From positions 1 to 45,248 of the forward strand of contig JAHLLR010000041.1 of assembly GCA_020444075.1 (NCBI GenBank): a stretch of 45,248 nt of DNA, given 5' to 3'. Positions 33,958-44,371 of the stretch are shown here, in pieces. This stretch comes from Deltaproteobacteria bacterium. Its GTDB lineage: Bacteria > Desulfobacterota > Desulfobacteria > Desulfobacterales > Desulfosarcinaceae. The position numbers and the translations under genes were made by a program. The notes beneath the pieces were generated by a model, which was given only the letters and a program-made list of their open reading frames with translations, was not told the origin of the DNA and made no database searches. Position 1 is the first letter of the stretch. Every line of letters starts with the position of its first letter.

Positions 33958-34935
33958 TTATTTACCACCAAACGGAGTGGGGATGCTCCAGCGGTTGATC
34001 AGCGGCGTCAGGGCGTTCATGAACAGCACGGCAAACATCACCCCTTCCGGGTAACCGGAAAAAAGCCGCAGGACCATGATCAGCATCCCCGTGCCTGCGC
34101 CGAAAATAAACTTTCCCGTAGGAGTCAAGGGGCTGGTGACCGGGTCCGTGGCAATGAAAAAGGCCCCGAAAAGCAAAGATCCGCCCAGGATATGGTGCAG
34201 CACCGTCCACCCGTCCGCAGGACCGGCAAGATCGGCGACACCTCCGAGAACGAGGACGGCAGCGATCAGCCCTGCGGGGATCTCCCAGGAGGCGGTGCGC
34301 CGGATAACCAGGTATAGGCCCCCCAGCAGGCAGGCCAGGGCACTGGTCTCACCCAGACTGCCGTTGGTGGTCCCCCAGAAGAGGTGGGTCAAGGGTGTGA
34401 CCACACCGTTTATTTTATAGGCATTCATGGGGGTGGCCTGGGAAATGGCGTCCACGGCGCTGCGTACGTCTTCGAATCCCGATGCGGCCAACGCGCCGGC
34501 AAAGGAAATCATGACAAATGCACGGCCCACCATGGCCGGATTGAACAGGTTCATGCCCATCCCGCCGAAAATGATCTTGCCGATGCCGATGGCCACGAAG
34601 GCGGCGATAGTCCCCACGTACCAGGGTGCCGTACCGGGCAGGGACATGGCCAGGATAATGCCGGTGACGATGGCCGAGCCGTCTTTGAGGGTCGACGGCC
34701 GTCCGCGCATCTTTACAAAGACCAGTTCCGCCAGCAGGCACCCTCCCAGGCAGACGGCCAGCTGGAAAAGGGCGTAGCCGCGGAAGACGAACAGGGACAT
34801 GGCCACCACCGGCACCAGGGCGATCAGCACGTCCACCATCATCCGCCGGGTGCTGGACGCCGTTTGAACCAGATGGGGTGACGGCGATACATGAATTACC
34901 GGCGCCGTCGGTAAAATTTCATCGATGGGCTTCAC
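33958..34935 (-). CDS. rnfD: Rnf complex subunit D (flavoprotein, membrane)
   Basis: A 325-residue multi-span membrane protein. VSPSPHLVQTASSTRRMMVDVLIALVP lies at the N-terminus, NLFNPAMVGRAFVMISFAG near residue 130, and DAISQATPMNAYK near 165 is the usual covalent FMN-threonine region. FGAFFIATDPVTSPLTPTGKFIFG near 255 and PEGVMFAVLFMNALTPLINRW near the end are also typical. It carries part of the ion-translocation path. There are 73 bp between it and rnfG and 42 bp between it and rnfC. Confidence 0.95.
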   Translation of the reverse strand: MKPIDEILPTAPVIHVSPSPHLVQTASSTRRMMVDVLIALVPVVAMSLFVFRGYALFQLAVCLGGCLLAELVFVKMRGRPSTLKDGSAIVTGIILAMSLPGTAPWYVGTIAAFVAIGIGKIIFGGMGMNLFNPAMVGRAFVMISFAGALAASGFEDVRSAVDAISQATPMNAYKINGVVTPLTHLFWGTTNGSLGETSALACLLGGLYLVIRRTASWEIPAGLIAAVLVLGGVADLAGPADGWTVLHHILGGSLLFGAFFIATDPVTSPLTPTGKFIFGAGTGMLIMVLRLFSGYPEGVMFAVLFMNALTPLINRWSIPTPFGGK

Positions 34936-34977
34936 TTTTTTTCCTGCATGTGGGTTTGGTTTTCATTAGCCCTGCCT

Positions 34978-36342
34978 TCAACTTCGATCCGCGACAGCCA
35001 CCCGGGCCTTCCCAGCCCTGATCAGTTGAACCAGGGGAATGTGGGCCGGGCACGTGTAAGCACAGGAGCCGCACTCGAAACAGGCCATGATGTTATATCG
35101 CCGGGACAGGGCGATGTCCTGATGTCTCGAGGCCATGGCAATTTTGGTGGGGACCAGGTTCATGGGGCACACATCCACACATTTCCCGCAGCGGATACAG
35201 GCAGTTTCCTCGCCGGCCTTGACCTCGTCCCGGGTCATCACGGTTAGGCCGCTGGTGCCTTTGGTAACCGGGGTACCGGGATTGGAAAAGGCAAAGCCCA
35301 TCATGGGGCCGCCGGCAATCATGCGGGCGGCGTCGGGGGTCAGGCCGCCGCAGAAATCGACCAGCGCCCCGAACGAAACGCCGATGGGCGCCAGCACGTT
35401 GGACGGGTTGACGATGCCGCCGCCGGTAACGCTGATCACCCGATGAGTGAGGGGCTTTTTATAGATCACGGCCCGGGCCACGGCGGCCATGGTCCCCACA
35501 TTGCTCATCGCCACACCCACATCCGAAGGAAGCCCGCCCAAAGGCACCTGGCGTTTGATCACCGCTTGAATCAAATGTTTTTCACTGCCCTGGGGGTATT
35601 TGGTCTTGACGACGGCCACCTTGATGCCGGTGCCTTCCGCCGCCCTTTTCAACGCTGCGATGGCCGGCGCCTTGTTGTCCTCGACACCGATGACGATCCG
35701 CTTGGCCCCCACACTGCGGCCAGCCAGCAGTGCCCCGGTGATGATGGGCCACGGCGCCTCCACCATGAGCCGGTAGTCGGAGGTAAGATAGGGCTCGCAC
35801 TCGCAACCATTGACAATCAGGGTGTGGATCGGCTTTTTATCACTGGGTGCGATCTTCACGTGGGTGGGGAATGCCGCCCCCCCCAAACCCACCAGCCCGC
35901 CCTCGTTGATCGCGAGGCTGATCCGGGCCGGTTCATAGGCATCCAGACCGGTAACGGGCCAGTTGCCGCCGAAGATCTCATCCCATAGCCCCCGGCCGGA
36001 GGGTATCTCCCCTTCGGTTTTGATGGGCAGGGTGTCCATGTGCCGCCCGTTGGCCAGGGTCATTCTCACCGGACGCTGGACAATGCCGGGGACCGACGCA
36101 TGCAGCGTGGTGGAAACAAAAGAGGTGCCCTTTCCGATGATTTCCCCCCACGCTACCGTCTGGCGGGGTTTGACCAGCGGCTCACACGGGCCGCCGATGT
36201 TCTGGTGCAGGGACAACACGACCGTATCCGGCGTGGGCATCACCCGAACGGGCTCATCTTGGGATAAATTCTTATGACCCGGCGGATGAATCCCATGGGC
36301 AAACGTGCCGCTGCCCGTGTAATCTTCCAGCTTCAGTCCCAT
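34978..36342 (-). CDS. rnfC: Rnf complex subunit C (NADH-binding, iron-sulfur)
   Basis: A 454-residue cytoplasmic peripheral subunit, first gene of the operon. It is NuoF-like, with INEGGLVGLGGAAFPTHVKI near residue 148 and TLIVNGCECEPYLTSDYRLM near 173 for FMN and NADH. Two 4Fe-4S motifs follow: CIRCGKCVDVCPMNLVP near 382 and CFECGSCAYTCPAHIPLVQ near 421. It is the site of NAD+ reduction. Its presence with rnfDGEAB gives a complete complex linking ferredoxin, NADH and an ion gradient. Confidence 0.95.
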   Translation of the reverse strand: MGLKLEDYTGSGTFAHGIHPPGHKNLSQDEPVRVMPTPDTVVLSLHQNIGGPCEPLVKPRQTVAWGEIIGKGTSFVSTTLHASVPGIVQRPVRMTLANGRHMDTLPIKTEGEIPSGRGLWDEIFGGNWPVTGLDAYEPARISLAINEGGLVGLGGAAFPTHVKIAPSDKKPIHTLIVNGCECEPYLTSDYRLMVEAPWPIITGALLAGRSVGAKRIVIGVEDNKAPAIAALKRAAEGTGIKVAVVKTKYPQGSEKHLIQAVIKRQVPLGGLPSDVGVAMSNVGTMAAVARAVIYKKPLTHRVISVTGGGIVNPSNVLAPIGVSFGALVDFCGGLTPDAARMIAGGPMMGFAFSNPGTPVTKGTSGLTVMTRDEVKAGEETACIRCGKCVDVCPMNLVPTKIAMASRHQDIALSRRYNIMACFECGSCAYTCPAHIPLVQLIRAGKARVAVADRS

Positions 36343-36453
36343 GGTTGCACCATGAATTTCATTTTTTTTGTGACCATCATTTTAAAGCCCCTGAAACGAA
36401 AAAAGATTTCCGCAAAGGAAACCTTTCCCAAACTGATCCGGTTTTGTTTTTTG

Positions 36454-36484
36454 AATATATGATTTCTTCCCGGTGAAATGTCAA
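36454..36484 (-). promoter_or_regulatory. Candidate rnf operon promoter
   Basis: On the minus strand TTGACA (36484-36479), 19 bases, TATATT (36459-36454), about 110 bp before rnfC. The rest of 36343-36857 shows no convincing gene; a 121-codon frame there has no family features. Confidence 0.45.
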
Positions 36485-36857
36485 GGCCCAAATGGCCCCG
36501 GTTACTAGGCCGATACGCCGTTCAGCATCCTTTTTTATCATAGCCGTCACGTATGGCTTCTCCATTGTTGTCAACGGTCGACTTCCCAATGGCGGTTACA
36601 ACCTGGGGCTCTTATCACCCGCCGGTGACCGGCTTGCATTGACCTTAGTCAAAATAAGGCCCGGCAGAAAAGAACGTGGCCGGAGAGTGGACCGGATCAT
36701 GGCTCGGAACCGAGGCGCTTCAACGGTTTCGGGCAGACCTTTTACGACCTTTTACGATGTTGACGGGGACACCTTGAAGCGATACTATTCCTTATTCCGA
36801 TTGGCCGTTGTCTTCACCTCTCAACCCTCTTTAAAACCAGATTCAGGAGGTCTTTGA

Positions 36858-37805
36858 TTGCAGGAATGCGCTCCCCCCCAAAAAGTTCTCGTGGCCGTGG
36901 ACGGCAGCGAGCAGTCATTGCGGGCCATCCGCTACGCCGCCAATGTATTTCCACCGGATCGCACCCACATCGTGCTCTTTCATGTGCGGGCCCAGCTATT
37001 CGAGCTCTTTGCCGACCTGGATGCCTACCCCCACTTCAAACGCCGTGTAACCGGGCTGAAGCGGTGGGCCACCGAACAGAAGATGGACATCTCCAACACC
37101 ATGGACAGTGCCGTGGTCTACTTCAAGCAGAAGGGATTTGCTGAATCGGCCATCAGCGTCAAGACCCCGGACGGGAAACTGGGAATCACGCAGGACATCA
37201 TCAAAGAGTCCTACGACGGCTACCATGCCATCGTCGTGGGGCGCACCGGGTGGAGCCGGTTCAAAGACTGGCTGATCAAGAGTACGGCCATGAAGCTGGT
37301 GGCCAGGATCAAGCATATCCCCGTGGTGGTGGTGGGCGGCAAGCCCGATGCGAAAAACCTTCTGGTAGCCTTTGATGGCACCCACGGAGCCATGAAGGGA
37401 GTGGCCTGTGTCGCTGCCCTGGTGGGGACTTCGGATCACCATATGCAGCTCTACAGCATGATCAGCCGCGAGGGTAAGTTCTGGGTAGGCGACGAGGAGT
37501 TCTTCATCCCTGAAAACGCCGACGATCCAATGGAAGCGGTGACGCACCGGATCGCTCCCCACATAGAAGAAGCCCGCAGCAGACTGCTGGCAGAGGGAAT
37601 GGCGCCCGACCGGATTTCCATCAAAATTCACGCCGTCGACCGGGACCGCGCGCCCCACATCGTCCAGGAAGCCATGCAGAACCATTTCGGTGGCGTCGTC
37701 CTGGGGCGTCGGGGGCTGATTACTTTTTTCGATGAGTATTTCGTCGGTCGTATCAGCGATCAGGTGCTCAAGCTGGCCGACCAGCTGGCGGTGTGGATCA
37801 TATAA
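36858..37805 (+). CDS. Tandem universal stress protein (two UspA domains)
   Basis: A 315-residue cytoplasmic protein made of two UspA-like domains. The first begins KVLVAVDGSEQSLRAIRYAANVF near residue 9 and ends PVVVVGG; the second begins NLLVAFDGTHGAMKGVACVAAL near 168 and ends with HFGGVVLGRRG near 275. The first domain contains VVGRTGWSRF rather than a full ATP-binding G-2x-G-9x-G-S/T motif. Start is a TTG at 36858 with an ideal AGGAGG 7 bases upstream; there is no in-frame ATG or GTG before the first beta strand. It ends 14 bp before the convergent HEAT-receiver gene. Likely a stress or energy-state protein of unknown ligand. Confidence 0.85.
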   Translation: MQECAPPQKVLVAVDGSEQSLRAIRYAANVFPPDRTHIVLFHVRAQLFELFADLDAYPHFKRRVTGLKRWATEQKMDISNTMDSAVVYFKQKGFAESAISVKTPDGKLGITQDIIKESYDGYHAIVVGRTGWSRFKDWLIKSTAMKLVARIKHIPVVVVGGKPDAKNLLVAFDGTHGAMKGVACVAALVGTSDHHMQLYSMISREGKFWVGDEEFFIPENADDPMEAVTHRIAPHIEEARSRLLAEGMAPDRISIKIHAVDRDRAPHIVQEAMQNHFGGVVLGRRGLITFFDEYFVGRISDQVLKLADQLAVWII

Positions 37806-37819
37806 CGACCGATAGCCGC

Positions 37820-39463
37820 CTATTTTCCCGGCAAACCTCCATGGTCAACCAATACTCTGCCCAAATCCTCGGCATTAAAGGGCTTGTGCAGAATAGCGTT
37901 GACACCTGCCTCGACAGCGGCCTCGTTATCCTGAGTCTCGTTCTGGGTGGTCACCATGACAATGGGCAGAGTGGCTTTGTCGAACTGGCGTCGAACCTCC
38001 CGGATCAGTTCAATGCCGTTGATGTGGGGCATGTTCAAGTCGGTGAAGATAAAGTCCGGGGGGTCGGACTTGAGGGCTTTCAAGGCTTCGGCGGGAAATT
38101 CGAAGAGTTTCGGTTCGCAGCCCAGGCTGTGCAGAATGCCCCGGTAAATATTCAGGATCATCTTCGAATCGTCCACGGCAAACACCTTCAGGGACGGCGA
38201 ATCGCCGCTGCAGGCCTTCTCACTGACCCTGGCCGCCAGGCTGCCGTAACCTTTTTTCTGCATCAGTCCGGCAAAATGGGTACGGACATCCGGGTGGGCT
38301 TCCCGGCAGAGAAAATCCACTGCACAGATCTGAAAGGGCTCCTCCTCCAGAAGCCCCAGAAAAATCGTCTCACAGCCAGCGTTGAGTATCGTTTCGGTAA
38401 CCTGCTTCGTCTCCTTATCCCCGATCCGGATCAGGTTTTTCAAACCGGCGGCCAGCATGGGATTGTAGTTCCGGTCGATGGCACCGGCAGCCGCCGCCCG
38501 CACATTTTCCACCGGGTCGGACAGGCCCTGGGCCAGGGCCACCGCCCCCTTTTCAACCGGAAGGAGTCCCAGCGCCTCGTATGCGGCAAAGCGCACGTTG
38601 GCGTCTTTGGGTTCGTTGTGCAGCAGCTTGCGGATAGGCACAATGGCGCTTTCGTCGGCAATCGCTCCCAGCACATTGAGGGTGTGAATGAGAAGATCCG
38701 GATCATCGTGAAGCAGGTTGCTGATCAGGATCGGCACGGCTTTTCCTCCCATGTCCCGCATGCGCTGTTTCGCCGCATTTCGCAGATGGGCGAAATGGGA
38801 GGATAGTGCTTCGTTGAGCCTTTCGATGGCCGCAGGACTCTGGTCGGCGGTAAAAACGTCCATGATCATGATGTCCAGGTCCGAATCAGCCCCCAGCTTT
38901 TCCGCCAGCCGCTGGAAGGCCGTGGGCGTGGCCAGCTGCCCCAGGGCATAGATGGCGGCGATGGTCAGTTCCAGACTGCCCGAGTATAGATATTCCGATA
39001 TGGGGGTGGTGGCCGCCGTCTCGCCTATCATTCCCAGTGCCGCGATCACCGCCTTGATGACCACTTCGTCCTCATCTTCGTTGAGGATGCCCATGAGCTG
39101 AGGGGCCCCCTCCTCCAGACGGATTTCACCGGCCACCTCCACCAGCACCACGCGGTTTTCGCGCTTAGCCTCCCGCGTGAGCATGGCGAGAAGCATGTCC
39201 GGATGGTACATCGATTTGGCGTAGAGAATCTCCTTGAGCTGGGGATAGGTCCGGGCCAGGTCCCGGTTTTCGGCCACCAGGTTGACAATCAGCGGAATCG
39301 TAAAAGCGTCATCCGCCCGGTTCAACTCAAAAAGAGCCATCTTGCGGACGCTGTCGTCCACGGCACCAATCTTGGACAGCACCAGTTTGGCCTTGATCAT
39401 ATCCTTTTCCCGGATATCGAATCGCAGCTCTTCTATGAAATCCCTGGCATTTATTTCCGGCAT
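37820..39463 (-). CDS. HEAT-repeat protein with C-terminal receiver domain
   Basis: A 547-residue protein. Residues about 1-415 are a run of helical HEAT/PBS-lyase-like repeats (examples: VVIKAVIAALGMIGETAATTPI, LIHTLNVLGAIADESAIVPI, NVRFAAYEALGLLPVEKGAVAL). Residues about 425-545 form a receiver domain with VFAVDDSKMIL, FTDLNMPHINGIEL (phospho-acceptor D), VMVTTQNE and ILHKPF, so all key residues are present. There is no output domain apart from the repeats, which are protein-interaction scaffolds; regulated binding is the likely role. No kinase gene is adjacent on the same strand, but a hybrid kinase lies at 40751-43510. Partner unknown. Confidence 0.85.
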   Translation of the reverse strand: MPEINARDFIEELRFDIREKDMIKAKLVLSKIGAVDDSVRKMALFELNRADDAFTIPLIVNLVAENRDLARTYPQLKEILYAKSMYHPDMLLAMLTREAKRENRVVLVEVAGEIRLEEGAPQLMGILNEDEDEVVIKAVIAALGMIGETAATTPISEYLYSGSLELTIAAIYALGQLATPTAFQRLAEKLGADSDLDIMIMDVFTADQSPAAIERLNEALSSHFAHLRNAAKQRMRDMGGKAVPILISNLLHDDPDLLIHTLNVLGAIADESAIVPIRKLLHNEPKDANVRFAAYEALGLLPVEKGAVALAQGLSDPVENVRAAAAGAIDRNYNPMLAAGLKNLIRIGDKETKQVTETILNAGCETIFLGLLEEEPFQICAVDFLCREAHPDVRTHFAGLMQKKGYGSLAARVSEKACSGDSPSLKVFAVDDSKMILNIYRGILHSLGCEPKLFEFPAEALKALKSDPPDFIFTDLNMPHINGIELIREVRRQFDKATLPIVMVTTQNETQDNEAAVEAGVNAILHKPFNAEDLGRVLVDHGGLPGK

Positions 39464-39658
39464 GGTCGAATCGTCCTTTCCGACAACAACAGCCCTTAGG
39501 CGTTGTGAAAGTATTTATCAAAGATAAGGGTTGCAGCGCATGTGACTCGGTGAAGGTATTATCGCCAACTTTGGTTCATACTTTATCCAACAACTGGCTG
39601 GACCTGCAAAATTATGCTACATCCTAACCCTGAAGGTAACCATACAGGATCGTTAACC

Positions 39659-40732
39659 ATGAAACCGGAAATCGTAAGAAAAAAACTGCTGGGCTGGTAT
39701 GCCACCCACCGACGCAGCCTTCCCTGGCGGGAGACATCGGATCCCTATGCCATATGGGTCTCGGAGGTAATGCTTCAGCAGACCCAGGTGGCCACTGTCA
39801 TACCCTATTACCTTCGCTTTATGGATCGCTTCCCTGCAACGGAGCACCTGGCCGGCGCAGACATTCAGGAGGTGCTCAAGCTGTGGGAGGGGCTGGGATA
39901 CTATTCCCGGGCCCGCAACCTGCATCGGGCCGCCGGTGAGGTGGTTTCCCGATTCAACGGCCGGGTGCCCGATGATCCGGCGACGTTCCGTTCCCTGCCC
40001 GGCGTGGGGGAGTACATCGCCGCGGCCGTTCTGAGCATCGCCTTCGGCCAGGCGGTTCCCGTGGTGGACGGCAACGTCAAGCGGGTGCTGTCCCGGTTAT
40101 TGGAGATAGACACCCCCGTGAACCGCAGCGGGGCCCACAAGATTTTCCAGGAACCGGCGGCCCTTTTCCTCTGCACGAAGCATCCGGCAGACTTCAACCA
40201 GGCCATTATGGAACTGGGTGCGCTGATCTGCCGTCCGAAAAATCCCGATTGCAGGTGCTGTCCCCTTTCCGGCCTGTGCCGGGCCAATCGGCACGACCAG
40301 ACGGCCCACTACCCGAAACGGGATGCGGCCCGAAAAATTCCCCATCGGCATCTGGCCATCGGGGTGATTTTAAAAAAGGGCAAAATGCTGGTGGTCCAGC
40401 GACCGATGGATGGTTTTTTAGGCGGGCTGTGGGAATTCCCGGCGGTCCCGGCCGACGAAGGCCAGACAGACAGGGAGAAGTTCGAAGCAATGATATCGGC
40501 GGACACCGGCTTGAAAATAGCCATGGATAGGCGGCTGACCCGAATCCGGCATGCCTATACCCATTTCACGCTCACCGGCGATGTCTATCTGTGCCGGCAT
40601 GCGGCAGGCCGGGTGCGTTTGAAAAGCGCCCACGGCCATCGGTGGGTAACGCTTCGTTCATTAAGGCGTCTCCCCCTGCACAAATCTAACCATAAATTCC
40701 TGGACGCCCTGGAGGCAGCGTTGGAGCCGTAG
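39659..40732 (+). CDS. mutY: A/G-specific adenine DNA glycosylase
   Basis: A 357-residue base-excision repair enzyme removing A opposite 8-oxoG. VSEVMLQQTQVATVIPYY near residue 37 contains the catalytic glutamate. The helix-hairpin-helix is LPGVGEYIAAAVLSIAFG near 115, followed by the catalytic aspartate in VPVVDGNVKRVLSR. The 4Fe-4S loop CRPKNPDCRCCPLSGLC (C-6-C-2-C-5-C) lies near 193. A Nudix-like C-terminal domain recognises 8-oxoG (GVILKKGKMLVVQRP near 235). The ATG at 39659 is chosen; an upstream in-frame ATG at 39614 lacks a ribosome-binding site. Gap 39464-39658 shows nothing recognisable. Convergent with the histidine kinase, 18 bp away. Confidence 0.95.
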   Translation: MKPEIVRKKLLGWYATHRRSLPWRETSDPYAIWVSEVMLQQTQVATVIPYYLRFMDRFPATEHLAGADIQEVLKLWEGLGYYSRARNLHRAAGEVVSRFNGRVPDDPATFRSLPGVGEYIAAAVLSIAFGQAVPVVDGNVKRVLSRLLEIDTPVNRSGAHKIFQEPAALFLCTKHPADFNQAIMELGALICRPKNPDCRCCPLSGLCRANRHDQTAHYPKRDAARKIPHRHLAIGVILKKGKMLVVQRPMDGFLGGLWEFPAVPADEGQTDREKFEAMISADTGLKIAMDRRLTRIRHAYTHFTLTGDVYLCRHAAGRVRLKSAHGHRWVTLRSLRRLPLHKSNHKFLDALEAALEP

Positions 40733-40750
40733 AAAAATTAATTGAGCTGA

Positions 40751-43510
40751 TTAAGCGGCTTTTCCATCATCCGGCTGGCCCAGCACATCACGGATGGTTC
40801 GGGAGAGTTCCTGGACAGTGACCGGTTTCATTAAAAGGGCGCGGATGCCTAATGATGACGCCAGCTCCGAGGAGATCCGCTTGCTGAAGCCGGTACAGAT
40901 GATTATAGGGATGTCGGGTCGGTGGTGCAGAATTTGTGCGGCCAGCTGATCGCCGGTCATACCGGGCATGGTCATGTCCGTAATCACCAGATCGAACCCA
41001 TCCGGCCGGGCCATGAACGTTTCCAGAGCCTGGGAAGCACGGGTGGAACCACGGGCATCATATCCAAGATCTTTGAGCATCTCCACCCCCACTTCCACCA
41101 ATAGTTCCTCGTCGTCTACAAAAAGGATGCGTTCGGTTCCCCGGGGGTAGGAGACCGGCTGGCTGGAAACCACTTCCGCCGGGTTTTCCAGCACCGGGAA
41201 AAGAACCCGGAAAACCGATCCTTTGCCCGGTACGCTCTCCACGAAAATACGCCCGCCATGATCGTTGACGATGCCGTGCACCGTCGCCAGCCCCATTCCC
41301 GTTCCCTCGCCCACCGCCTTGGTGGTGAAGTAGGGCTCGAAAATCCGGTCGACCACCGCCTTTTCCATGCCGGCACCCGTGTCTCTGACCGAAAGCTGAA
41401 GGTAGCGGCCGGATAACAGATCATCACCGGTTGCCACCGAGCCCTTATCCATCAGGCAGCTCTCCAGGGTCACGGTCAACTTCCCGCCCCGGGCCTCCAT
41501 GGCATGGGCCGCATTGGTGCACAAGTTCATCAGCACCTGATGAATCTGGGTCTGGTCGGCCATGACGGTTCCCAGGTTGGAGGGAATTGTCTGGGCAATC
41601 TCGATAGTGGAGGGGATCGAGGCGCGCAGCAGTTTCACCACCTCCTTGAGCACGATGGCAATATCGCAGGGCATTTTCTGGGATTTTCCCTGCCGGGTGA
41701 AGGTGAGAATCTGTTCCACCAGGCCTTTGGCCCTTTCACTGGCCTTGAAGATGTTTCCCACATAACCCTGCACCCGAGGGTTGTCCACCGTGTGCATTTG
41801 GGTAAGTTGGGAATATCCCAGAATGGCTCCAAGGATGTTATTGAAATCATGGGCAATACCGCCCGCCAAAGTGCCGATGGCTTCCATCTTCTGGGCCTGC
41901 TGAAGCTTCAGTTCCAGGTGTTCCCGTTCGGCCTCGTACTCCTTCCGTTCACTAGTGTCGATAATGATACCCACCATGGTTTCCGGGCGGCCATCCTTGT
42001 CGTAGCGCACCACCTTGGCTTTGGTGTGAAACCACTTCCACTGTCCCTGACTGGATATCAGTTTGAACTCATGGTCAAACATCGGAGCACGGCCGGCGAC
42101 ATGCCGATTGAATTTCAGTTCAATTTCTTTCCAGGTCTCCGGGGAGGTCCTTTCACGGATAAATCCCAACCCATCGACCAGATCCGACTCGTTATACCCC
42201 AAAAGGGTATAGATGCGCTCGTCAACACGGAACAGACCCGCTTTTAAATCCAACTGCCAGATCCCGGCACCACTTACATCCAGCGCAAGCAGGAGCCTGT
42301 CCTCACTCTCCTTTCGGGCAGACTCCATTTCCCGATGTTCGGTGATGTCTCGGGCAATGCCCTGGGTGCCCACGAAAACCTGAACACCGGACTCACCGGA
42401 AACGTAGAGACCCTCGGCGTCCACCAGAAAGACCGGATCAACCTTGGCCTTCCGCTGGTTATCATCGGTGTTCCGGTTGCTGTAATCCCCAAAGGCATGG
42501 ATGGCCAGGCGCTGGGTGCTGCGGCTGCCGGTGCGCCGCTCGTTAATCCGAAATCTGGCGATCTCCCAGTCATCGGTATGAATATACTCCAGAAAAGATT
42601 TCCCAATCAGTTCTTCAGGTGTCACCCCATAGCGCCGTATCGCTTCGCTCACAAAAGTAAATCGCCCCATGGTATCCAATCGATAAATCACATCGGGGGT
42701 GGATCGGATGATTGAATCCAGCTCCTGCTGGGAGCTTAAAAGTGCGGATTCCGCATCCCTGTGTTCGACAATTTCCTTCTCCAGGCGTTGATTGACCTCT
42801 TTCAGGGAGCGTTCACGGCGCCGAATCCGGTCGGCCATGGCGTTAAAACGGGAAGCGATGGTTCGAATTTCCTGCTGGGGTGCCTGGAACTCGACAAAAT
42901 CGTACTCCCCCTGAGATATCTGCTCGGTGCGCTGGATCAGCTGATTCAGGGGGGAGATGAGAAACACCTTCAATACGATCCGCAGGGTTACCAGCAGCAC
43001 CATCGTAACGGCAGCCAGGGTGATCAGGCTGAACCACATCAACTGGCGCTGATTCTCCCGGAAGCCTTGCTGATGGAGGGCGATTTCAAGATAGCCGACC
43101 ACCATCTCACCATGCATGATGGGGGTCTTTTTCTCCGCTACACGGGCAAGGCCTTCACGGTGCTTTTCAAAAAAAACGGTTCCCTCGTGATCCATCACCT
43201 TCAGTTTCTCCACCAGGGAATTTTCGAAAAAGGAGTTGCAGATTTTTTGAATGCCCTCCTCGTCGATATTCCAGAGGGACAGTTCCAAGGAGTTCTTCAG
43301 GTAGTCACTGAAGGATTTCAGAGTTTCGGCGCTCTGCACCTCGGCCTTATGGGACATGTAACCGTAGGTGAAAGAGACGACCATGGCAAACACAACGGCT
43401 ACCACGAGTATGATGCTCACGATCAGGTCGCGGGACAGGGTCCGGCCGGGGCGGCTCTCAGGTTGGGGCGGGAGTTGTTCAGTATCCTTTTTGGGGGTCG
43501 CTAAGGGCAT
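40751..43510 (-). CDS. Membrane-bound PAS hybrid sensor histidine kinase
   Basis: A 919-residue protein. Domains in order: membrane helix near residues 27-50 ([23 protein letters not shown]), an extracytoplasmic sensor region, second helix near 160-185, HAMP, two PAS domains ([19 protein letters not shown] near 275; [17 protein letters not shown] near 405), HisKA with [12 protein letters not shown] near 550, HATPase with [22 protein letters not shown] and [10 protein letters not shown], then a C-terminal receiver ([10 protein letters not shown] near 800, [24 protein letters not shown]). ATG at 43510 is chosen; a TTG 22 codons upstream is possible. It could signal to the HEAT-receiver protein, but no DNA-binding regulator is adjacent. 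The signal is unknown. Gap 43511-43723 shows nothing recognisable. Confidence 0.9.
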   Translation of the reverse strand: MPLATPKKDTEQLPPQPESRPGRTLSRDLIVSIILVVAVVFAMVVSFTYGYMSHKAEVQSAETLKSFSDYLKNSLELSLWNIDEEGIQKICNSFFENSLVEKLKVMDHEGTVFFEKHREGLARVAEKKTPIMHGEMVVGYLEIALHQQGFRENQRQLMWFSLITLAAVTMVLLVTLRIVLKVFLISPLNQLIQRTEQISQGEYDFVEFQAPQQEIRTIASRFNAMADRIRRRERSLKEVNQRLEKEIVEHRDAESALLSSQQELDSIIRSTPDVIYRLDTMGRFTFVSEAIRRYGVTPEELIGKSFLEYIHTDDWEIARFRINERRTGSRSTQRLAIHAFGDYSNRNTDDNQRKAKVDPVFLVDAEGLYVSGESGVQVFVGTQGIARDITEHREMESARKESEDRLLLALDVSGAGIWQLDLKAGLFRVDERIYTLLGYNESDLVDGLGFIRERTSPETWKEIELKFNRHVAGRAPMFDHEFKLISSQGQWKWFHTKAKVVRYDKDGRPETMVGIIIDTSERKEYEAEREHLELKLQQAQKMEAIGTLAGGIAHDFNNILGAILGYSQLTQMHTVDNPRVQGYVGNIFKASERAKGLVEQILTFTRQGKSQKMPCDIAIVLKEVVKLLRASIPSTIEIAQTIPSNLGTVMADQTQIHQVLMNLCTNAAHAMEARGGKLTVTLESCLMDKGSVATGDDLLSGRYLQLSVRDTGAGMEKAVVDRIFEPYFTTKAVGEGTGMGLATVHGIVNDHGGRIFVESVPGKGSVFRVLFPVLENPAEVVSSQPVSYPRGTERILFVDDEELLVEVGVEMLKDLGYDARGSTRASQALETFMARPDGFDLVITDMTMPGMTGDQLAAQILHHRPDIPIIICTGFSKRISSELASSLGIRALLMKPVTVQELSRTIRDVLGQPDDGKAA

Positions 43511-43723
43511 GTCCGTGATGATTCCGTCTAAGGCACGCTGATTGTAAATGACTGATCCGTTGGTACATATCGGCAAACCGGTGGCCGGGCAATAGTTTTA
43601 TTTTGCCATACCGGGAAAAATTGAAACCTGTCCCAACAATAGGATGTGGGTTCATGCTCAATTCAGAAATCCAGGGGGTTGAGACGCCGAGGTGGGCCGG
43701 ACGAAGCCGTTTTTGAATGGATA

Positions 43724-44215
43724 CTACTTGCCGCTGCAGCCGCACCCCGCCGACGGGCGGACAGACGAGGAAGCCAACCGGGTGTTGACGATTCGGGTAA
43801 TGACCGGGAAGACCGGCCGGGCGGCCGACCAGAATCGAGAAATAGCCACAGAAAGCACAAATCCCAGGGCAAACCCCGCCAGACCGAAGGCGATACTGGT
43901 GCCGCCGCTGGGTCCACCCCCGCCGTGGAACATGAACGCACCTGTGAAGGCACCGATCAGCATCCCGAATACGGGCAGCAGGTAGAGCACCGCCATGCGG
44001 GACAGGATGGCACCGGATGCTACGGTAAGCAGCACCCGGTCCCCCACCGCCGCGCCGATCGGGTTGATTGCCGGAGTCTTTGCGGTTCGGGTGTCCCGCC
44101 CGCCGTGGCATTGGGAAACAGAGCTGCAACTGCCGCACCCCTGGCCTTTTTCAGCCACCACCATGGCCCGGCCACCGTCACCGGTTTCCACCACAAACCC
44201 GATTGTCTGCGCCAT
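43724..44215 (-). CDS. RseC/MucC-family (SoxR-reducing system) membrane protein
   Basis: A 163-residue protein with an N-terminal cysteine cluster CGSCSSVSQC (C-2-C-5-C near residue 27). It then has GDRVLLTVASGAILSRMAVLYLLPVFGMLIGAF near 58, a glycine-rich turn (HGGGGPSG), and a second hydrophobic segment ending in CGCSGK. That is the RseC/MucC family arrangement, including two membrane helices. Members modulate sigma-E signalling or take part in reducing SoxR, often beside rnf genes, which here lie 8 kb away. GGAGG precedes the ATG. Specific function uncertain. Confidence 0.8.
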   Translation of the reverse strand: MAQTIGFVVETGDGGRAMVVAEKGQGCGSCSSVSQCHGGRDTRTAKTPAINPIGAAVGDRVLLTVASGAILSRMAVLYLLPVFGMLIGAFTGAFMFHGGGGPSGGTSIAFGLAGFALGFVLSVAISRFWSAARPVFPVITRIVNTRLASSSVRPSAGCGCSGK

Positions 44216-44371
44216 TGTTCACCTCCGCTGCCCTGACCCGGCTATCGATTGAAACGTCAACCCGGTTGCCGGCTTTGTATAAATCTCAAGATCAATTCCC
44301 GCCAATTCCAACGAATGATTCGCACTTTAAGGCACGCCGCAGTAGGCGGAATGCAGTACAGCCCAGGTATT

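Noticed and set aside
36492-36857. Open frame of 121 codons between rnfC and the universal stress gene
   Set aside because: Low-information arginine/serine-rich sequence with no motif or ribosome-binding site; treated as intergenic.
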